From Anaerolineales bacterium UBA1429 (lineage in GTDB: Bacteria; Chloroflexota; Anaerolineae; UBA1429), in contig DCTX01000061.1 in assembly GCA_002329325.1 (NCBI GenBank), forward strand, positions 2,520 to 11,898: a DNA stretch of 9,379 nt, read 5' to 3'. Position numbers and translations under genes: made by a program. Position 1 is the stretch's first letter, and each line of letters starts with the position of its first letter. Positions 6,076-9,379 of the stretch are shown one piece after another. The notes under the pieces are model-generated. The model had not been told where the DNA came from. It did no database searches and saw only the letters and a program-made list of their open reading frames with translations.

Positions 6076-6603
6076 TCACAGGTCGCACAGCAGATGGACG
6101 TCCTCCGGCTCCTGGGCGAACAGCTCGGGATCGGGTTGCGGATTGAGGCGGCAACCCCGCGCCAGGTAGAAGGTCACCGTGTGCTCTGAGGGCGTCGCCG
6201 AGACGTAGAGGGTGCGGGCGCCCCACCCCCGCGCAGCCGCCCGGGCCGCCTCAAAGAGGCGCGTGCCCTGGCCCTGGTCACGATAGCCGTTGCTCACGTG
6301 CAGGAACAGGAGCTGAAGCTGGTCCAGCGCCGGCCCGAGCGGGCGATTGTCCACCGCCGCGATGCCGACCAAGCGGCCATCGTCAAAAAGGCCGGCCAAC
6401 CACCCGCCCCTGTCGTGACAGGCGTACAGGCTGGCCGTGATACCCTCCAGGTCGCCTGGAGGCCAGGCGTGCATATCGTAGCGCTCCTGGCGCAGCACCA
6501 GAGCGCCTTCTTCCACATAGTAGATGCGTTCGATCAGCTCGGTGCGGTCCATCTCTCGCACCTTCTCGATCAGATCGCGCCGCAGAATGGCCAGTTCGAT
6601 CAC
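6076..6603 (-). CDS. GNAT family N-acetyltransferase
   Basis: A 175-residue GCN5-related acetyltransferase that should move an acetyl group from acetyl-CoA to an amine; the acceptor is unknown. The acetyl-CoA-binding motif A is LFLHVSNGYRDQGQGTRLFE (99-118), with the expected R/Q-x-x-G-x-G loop at R108-G113. Motif B-like SATPSEHTVTFYLARGCRL follows at 135-153. The ending (DPELFAQEPEDVHLLCDL) is typical of a single-domain subgroup. The start is GTG at 6603: AAGGAGG lies just upstream and GTGA overlaps the stop of the preceding gene by 4 bases, so translation is probably coupled to it. It is the last gene of a three-gene operon. Confidence 0.9.
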   Translation of the reverse strand: MIELAILRRDLIEKVREMDRTELIERIYYVEEGALVLRQERYDMHAWPPGDLEGITASLYACHDRGGWLAGLFDDGRLVGIAAVDNRPLGPALDQLQLLFLHVSNGYRDQGQGTRLFEAARAAARGWGARTLYVSATPSEHTVTFYLARGCRLNPQPDPELFAQEPEDVHLLCDL

Positions 6604-7223
6604 CCAGCCTCCTTGTCGCCACCCGGGCTCGCCGGATGGTGTTGATACTCCGTATACTCACTGCGCAGGAGGCCGTAGATATAGTCACCGCTGGGGGGAT
6701 ACCCCGGCCGGCAGTGGTTCAGGCGCAGGTGCGCCTCGCGCGTGAACCCGCACCGCTCGGCCACCCGTGCGCTGCGCACATTCGTATCGTCGCAGTAGAT
6801 GCTCACTCGTTGGGCGCCCAGCGAGCCGAACAGCCAGCCGAGGGTGCCGCGCACCGCCTCAGTGACGTACCCCTGGCGCTGGTGATCCACGTCGCAGATA
6901 TAGCCCACGACAAAGCTGGGCAGAGCCCATTCCTGCGGGCCCACGTACACCTGTGCCACAAAGCGATCGTCAGCCTTGCGGAACGCGCCCCAGAAGAAGC
7001 AGTTGCGCCCCTGCCAATCGGCGGCAAAGCGGCGCATCAGGATCTCGGCATCCTGTTCGCTCTGCAGCTTCATGGCCGCGTTGCCCGACTCGTAGCAGGC
7101 CAGGTGGTCGCGGTTGCGCAGCGCCATGGCATAGTACCAGGGGCCGTCGCCTGCCTGATAGGAGCGCAGGTAGAGGCGCTCGGTCTCGATGCGCGCCGGG
7201 AACTCGAGCAGCAACGGATGCAT
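6600..7223 (-). CDS. GNAT family N-acetyltransferase, RimJ/RimL-like
   Basis: A 207-residue acetyltransferase of the RimJ/RimL type, the group that includes ribosomal-protein N-terminal acetylases and antibiotic acetyltransferases. Visible marks: RIETERLYLRSYQAGD near the start (11-26), motif A VVGYICDVDHQRQGYVTEAV (105-124), and N148/S151 with VAERCGFTREAHLR (154-167), matching the family's N-x-x-S-x-x-V-x-E-x-x-G-F pattern. Valine 120 stands where alanine is usual after G-Y, a mild variation. The ATG at 7223 has AGGTGA about 5 bases upstream. The frame stays open to 7766 on the same strand, but that extension has a low-complexity frameshadow of the neighbouring gene and is rejected. It begins 29 bases after the DUF5680 gene and overlaps the next acetyltransferase by 4 bases. 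The last 15 residues are a non-conserved tail. Confidence 0.92.
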   Translation of the reverse strand: MHPLLLEFPARIETERLYLRSYQAGDGPWYYAMALRNRDHLACYESGNAAMKLQSEQDAEILMRRFAADWQGRNCFFWGAFRKADDRFVAQVYVGPQEWALPSFVVGYICDVDHQRQGYVTEAVRGTLGWLFGSLGAQRVSIYCDDTNVRSARVAERCGFTREAHLRLNHCRPGYPPSGDYIYGLLRSEYTEYQHHPASPGGDKEAG

Positions 7224-7252
7224 GGCATCACCTTTCGTGGCGTCCTGGCCGT

Positions 7253-7738
7253 TCAACGGATCAGGCCGCCGGCATAGCGCAACTGATAGATAACGCAATC
7301 CTCGCGCGAGATCGTCTCCACCCCCCAGAAACGCCGTACCTCGCCATAGGGATAGTTCTGGTAGAGATACTCGCCCTGTTGCAGCCGCTCGGGGCCGCGG
7401 TACGGGTTGTCGGCCTCCACCTGGCGCAGGGCTGCCCGCAGCAAGGCGTACACCGGCGTCATGTCGGGCGGGGCCGCGGCAGATACGACATCGCCGCCGG
7501 CATAGGACATGGCCCAGACGGGCCGGTCTCCCCGCCAGACCGTCTCCTGCCCCACAAAGTAGACGCCGCCAAAGTAGTGATCCTCGTAGAGCCAGGGATC
7601 CTGCCGGTAGACCAGGCGGTGCGAGCCGGGCAACAGGGGCGACGCCTCGGCCTCGCGGTCTTCGGCGGCATAGGTGCGGGCCTTGGCCTCCAGAAGAAAC
7701 GCGACCAGCTCCTCCCAAGGGACATCGTGCTCGCCCAT
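7253..7738 (-). CDS. DUF5680 domain protein
   Basis: A 161-residue protein I take to be a stand-alone DUF5680 domain. It shows LVAFLLEAKARTYAA (11-25), PGSHRLVYRQDPWLYEDHYFGG (37-58), FVGQETVWRGDRPVWAMSYAGG (61-82) and a C-terminal FWGVETISREDCVIYQLRYAGG (137-158). The function is unknown; some relatives carry an added helix-turn-helix, which this one lacks. No signal peptide or membrane segment is seen. The ATG at 7738 is chosen because GGAGG sits 7 bases upstream. The longer frame reaching 8302 runs through the divergent ligase gene and cannot be real. It leads the operon with two acetyltransferases. Confidence 0.85.
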   Translation of the reverse strand: MGEHDVPWEELVAFLLEAKARTYAAEDREAEASPLLPGSHRLVYRQDPWLYEDHYFGGVYFVGQETVWRGDRPVWAMSYAGGDVVSAAAPPDMTPVYALLRAALRQVEADNPYRGPERLQQGEYLYQNYPYGEVRRFWGVETISREDCVIYQLRYAGGLIR

Positions 7739-7767
7739 CGCTGCGCCTCCTTCGAGTGGCTGCCATG

Positions 7768-7781
7768 CGGAGGGCCCTCCG
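7768..7781. promoter_or_regulatory. Perfect 14-bp palindrome between divergent genes
   Basis: CGGAGGGCCCTCCG has no central spacer and lies 30 bases upstream of the DUF5680 start, between two divergent genes. It may be an operator shared by both, or a hairpin in the minus-strand leader. No known regulator motif is recognised. Confidence 0.4.
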
Positions 7782-7797
7782 TGAGCCGCTGCCCGCG

Positions 7798-7827
7798 CTG
7801 GCAGGCAGGGGGCTCCCGTGGTATCAT
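7798..7827 (+). promoter_or_regulatory. Candidate promoter of the ligase gene
   Basis: CTGGCA (7798-7803), an 18-base spacer and TATCAT (7822-7827) on the plus strand. The -10 hexamer is the same as in the large-RNA promoter, but the -35 matches only four of six positions. It would leave a leader of about 70 bases before the TTG start. Confidence 0.35.
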
Positions 7828-7906
7828 CCCACTGGAGGCAGTCGCCCTCGCCGACGATGATTCTACCACGACTGTCGCGGCCACGCGACCCCGGGAGGAA
7901 CCCGCT

Positions 7907-9379
7907 TTGTCCCTGATAGACGACGCCCGCAAAGCCTGGCGCTTTGGCCGCGGCCTGCAGCGCTACTGGCGCGCGCCGGTCTCCTTGTCGAGCTCGGGCG
8001 CGCTGATCCGCCAGCGTCTGGCGCTGCGCGAGACCACCTTCCTGGATGTGCTGCATCGCGCCGTGTTCCAGGTGCCCGACGGCCCCTACCGCTGGCTCTT
8101 GCGCAACGCCGGCATCGAGGAGGGCGACGTGGCTGCCCTGGTGCGAGAGCAGGGCATCGAGGGCGCCCTGACGCGGCTGTATGACGCGGGGGTGTACGTC
8201 TCGCTGGAGGAGTTCAAGGGCAACGTCGCGACCCTGCGGCGCGGCAGCCAGGAGCGACCCATCTCTGCCGGCGATTTCGACAATCCGCTCAGCGCCAATC
8301 ATCTGCCCGGCAGCACCGGTGGCACCCGCTCGCGGGGCACGCCGCTGGCGCTGGATCTCGATGACCTGCTAGACGAGCTGCCGGCCCGCTACCTGCACCT
8401 GGAGGCATATGGCATGGTCGGGGTGCCCGGCGCCATGTGGCGGCCGGCGCCGCCGGGCCTGGCCGCGCTGCGCATGGTCCTCCTGACGGAAAAGTGCCGC
8501 TCGCCGATGCTGCGCTGGTTCAGCCAAACCCCTCCCGGCCTGACCGCGGGCAAGAGCGCGTATGTCACGTGGACGACGCTGCTGACCTCGCGACTCTACG
8601 GCAGACGCATCCCCTACCCCGAGTACGTGTCCATGGATCGGGCCGAGGTGGTGGCGCGCTGGCTGGCGGAGCAGACGGCTCAGGGCAGATCGGTGGTGAT
8701 GTATGTGATGGCCAATACGGGGGTGCGGGTCTGCCTGGCCGCCCGCGACCTGGGTCTGGATATCAGCGGGCACATGCTACGCACCACCTCCGAGCCCCTC
8801 ACCGAGGCCAAGGCGAGCCTGTACGATCGCATGGGCCTCTCCTACTCGTCGGCCTACGGCATGCTGGAGGCGGGCGGCCTGGCCCTCTCCTGCGCCGACC
8901 CTGTCGCCGTGGACGACATGCATCTCCTCACCTATCGAATGGCCTGCATCCAGCGGCCCCGGGCGTTCGTGGGCCTGGATGAGCCCGTGGGCAGCCTATG
9001 GTACACCGTCTTTGCCTCCGCCCTGCCCAAGGTGGTGCTCAACGTGGAGAGCGGCGATCATGGCGTGCTGCTGGAGCGGACCTGCGATTGCTCGTTCGGG
9101 CGGGCGGGTTTGCACCAGCACCTGCACACCATCCGCAGCTATGAGAAGCTCACCTCCGCAGGCATGAGCTTTATGGGCAGCGCCCTCCTCGACGTGCTGG
9201 AGACCGCCCTGCCCGGCCGCTTTGGCGGCGGCCCCACCGACTACCAGTTCGTCGAGGCCGAGGTCGAGGGCGAGACGCGGGTCAAGCTGGTCATCGCCCC
9301 CGGCGTCGGCCCGCTGGACGAGGAGCAGGTCATCGCCTTTACCCTGGACGAGCTGCGCCGCCGCACCCGGGCGGGCCGC
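7907..9379 (+). CDS. Adenylate-forming ligase, phenylacetate-CoA ligase/F390 synthetase-like (partial)
   Basis: An AMP-forming enzyme that should activate a carboxylic acid as an acyl-adenylate, likely passing it to CoA. 491 codons are open to the window's end; the C-terminus is missing. Visible marks: phosphate-binding loop GSTGGTRSRGTPL (135-147); SAYGMLEAGGLALSCAD (315-331), equivalent to the YG-x-x-E motif with E321; ESGDHGVLLERTCDCSFGRAG (381-401), the G-D plus Cys-rich segment seen in PaaK-like enzymes; then IRSYEKLTSAGMSFMGSALLDVLE (409-432), which matches the hinge region where the mobile C-terminal domain begins. The start is TTG at 7907: GGGAGG lies 8 bases upstream, and no in-frame ATG or GTG is nearby. 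The N-terminal 120 residues are unusually extended compared with PaaK. It is transcribed away from the DUF5680/GNAT operon. The acid substrate is unknown. Confidence 0.87.
   Translation, partial: MSLIDDARKAWRFGRGLQRYWRAPVSLSSSGALIRQRLALRETTFLDVLHRAVFQVPDGPYRWLLRNAGIEEGDVAALVREQGIEGALTRLYDAGVYVSLEEFKGNVATLRRGSQERPISAGDFDNPLSANHLPGSTGGTRSRGTPLALDLDDLLDELPARYLHLEAYGMVGVPGAMWRPAPPGLAALRMVLLTEKCRSPMLRWFSQTPPGLTAGKSAYVTWTTLLTSRLYGRRIPYPEYVSMDRAEVVARWLAEQTAQGRSVVMYVMANTGVRVCLAARDLGLDISGHMLRTTSEPLTEAKASLYDRMGLSYSSAYGMLEAGGLALSCADPVAVDDMHLLTYRMACIQRPRAFVGLDEPVGSLWYTVFASALPKVVLNVESGDHGVLLERTCDCSFGRAGLHQHLHTIRSYEKLTSAGMSFMGSALLDVLETALPGRFGGGPTDYQFVEAEVEGETRVKLVIAPGVGPLDEEQVIAFTLDELRRRTRAGR

Noticed and set aside
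7224..7766. N-terminal extension of the RimJ/RimL-like acetyltransferase
   Set aside because: It overlaps the DUF5680 gene in another frame; family homology and a Shine-Dalgarno begin at 7223.
8369..8773. Minus-strand open frame of 134 codons
   Set aside because: It is antisense to the adenylate-forming ligase, which has clear motifs.

Overview
The window is GC-rich bacterial DNA with canonical sigma70-type promoters (three good TTGACA boxes), Shine-Dalgarno-led starts and some GTG/TTG starts. The gene mix is a GH2 glycosidase beside a sugar-isomerase-fold enzyme and a divergent uroporphyrinogen-decarboxylase-fold protein, then DUF5680 and GNAT genes, plus long-period repeats of a hairpin-forming cgcagaga/tctctgcg type. 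This resembles environmental Chloroflexota (Anaerolineae-like) genomes. That placement is an inference from style; there is no marker gene here.

Layout: (1) 1-281 holds about 2.7 copies of a 97-bp tandem repeat that folds into a two-part hairpin. (2) 282-4876, minus strand, carries three codirectional genes, apparently a sugar-catabolic group: a URO-D-fold protein (own promoter), a mannonate-dehydratase/xylose-isomerase-like TIM-barrel enzyme (own promoter with a palindrome over the -35 box) and a cytoplasmic GH2 beta-galactosidase-type enzyme. (3) 4974-5994, minus strand, has no credible protein but shows the marks of a discrete large non-coding RNA gene of about 0.95-1 kb. It has a near-perfect sigma70 promoter, a predicted start that coincides with the first base of a 13-bp helix pairing the 5' end to the 3' end, many internal hairpins with GNRA loops in the minus-strand sense only, and a 14-bp hairpin just past the 3' end. 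I do not recognise it as any known RNA class, and it is the most interesting item here. (4) 6076-7738, minus strand, is a tight operon: DUF5680 protein, a RimJ/RimL-like GNAT and a second GNAT, the last two overlapping by GTGA. (5) 7907-9379, plus strand, is a divergently transcribed adenylate-forming ligase of the phenylacetate-CoA ligase/F390 synthetase type. It uses a TTG start and runs off the window.

In region 2 the enzymes could release a sugar from a beta-glycoside (GH2) and process it further (isomerase/dehydratase-like). The URO-D-fold protein is of unknown role but recurs, as far as I know, near sugar genes in such genomes. The large RNA lies upstream of this group but ends before the URO-D promoter, so it looks like an independent transcription unit.
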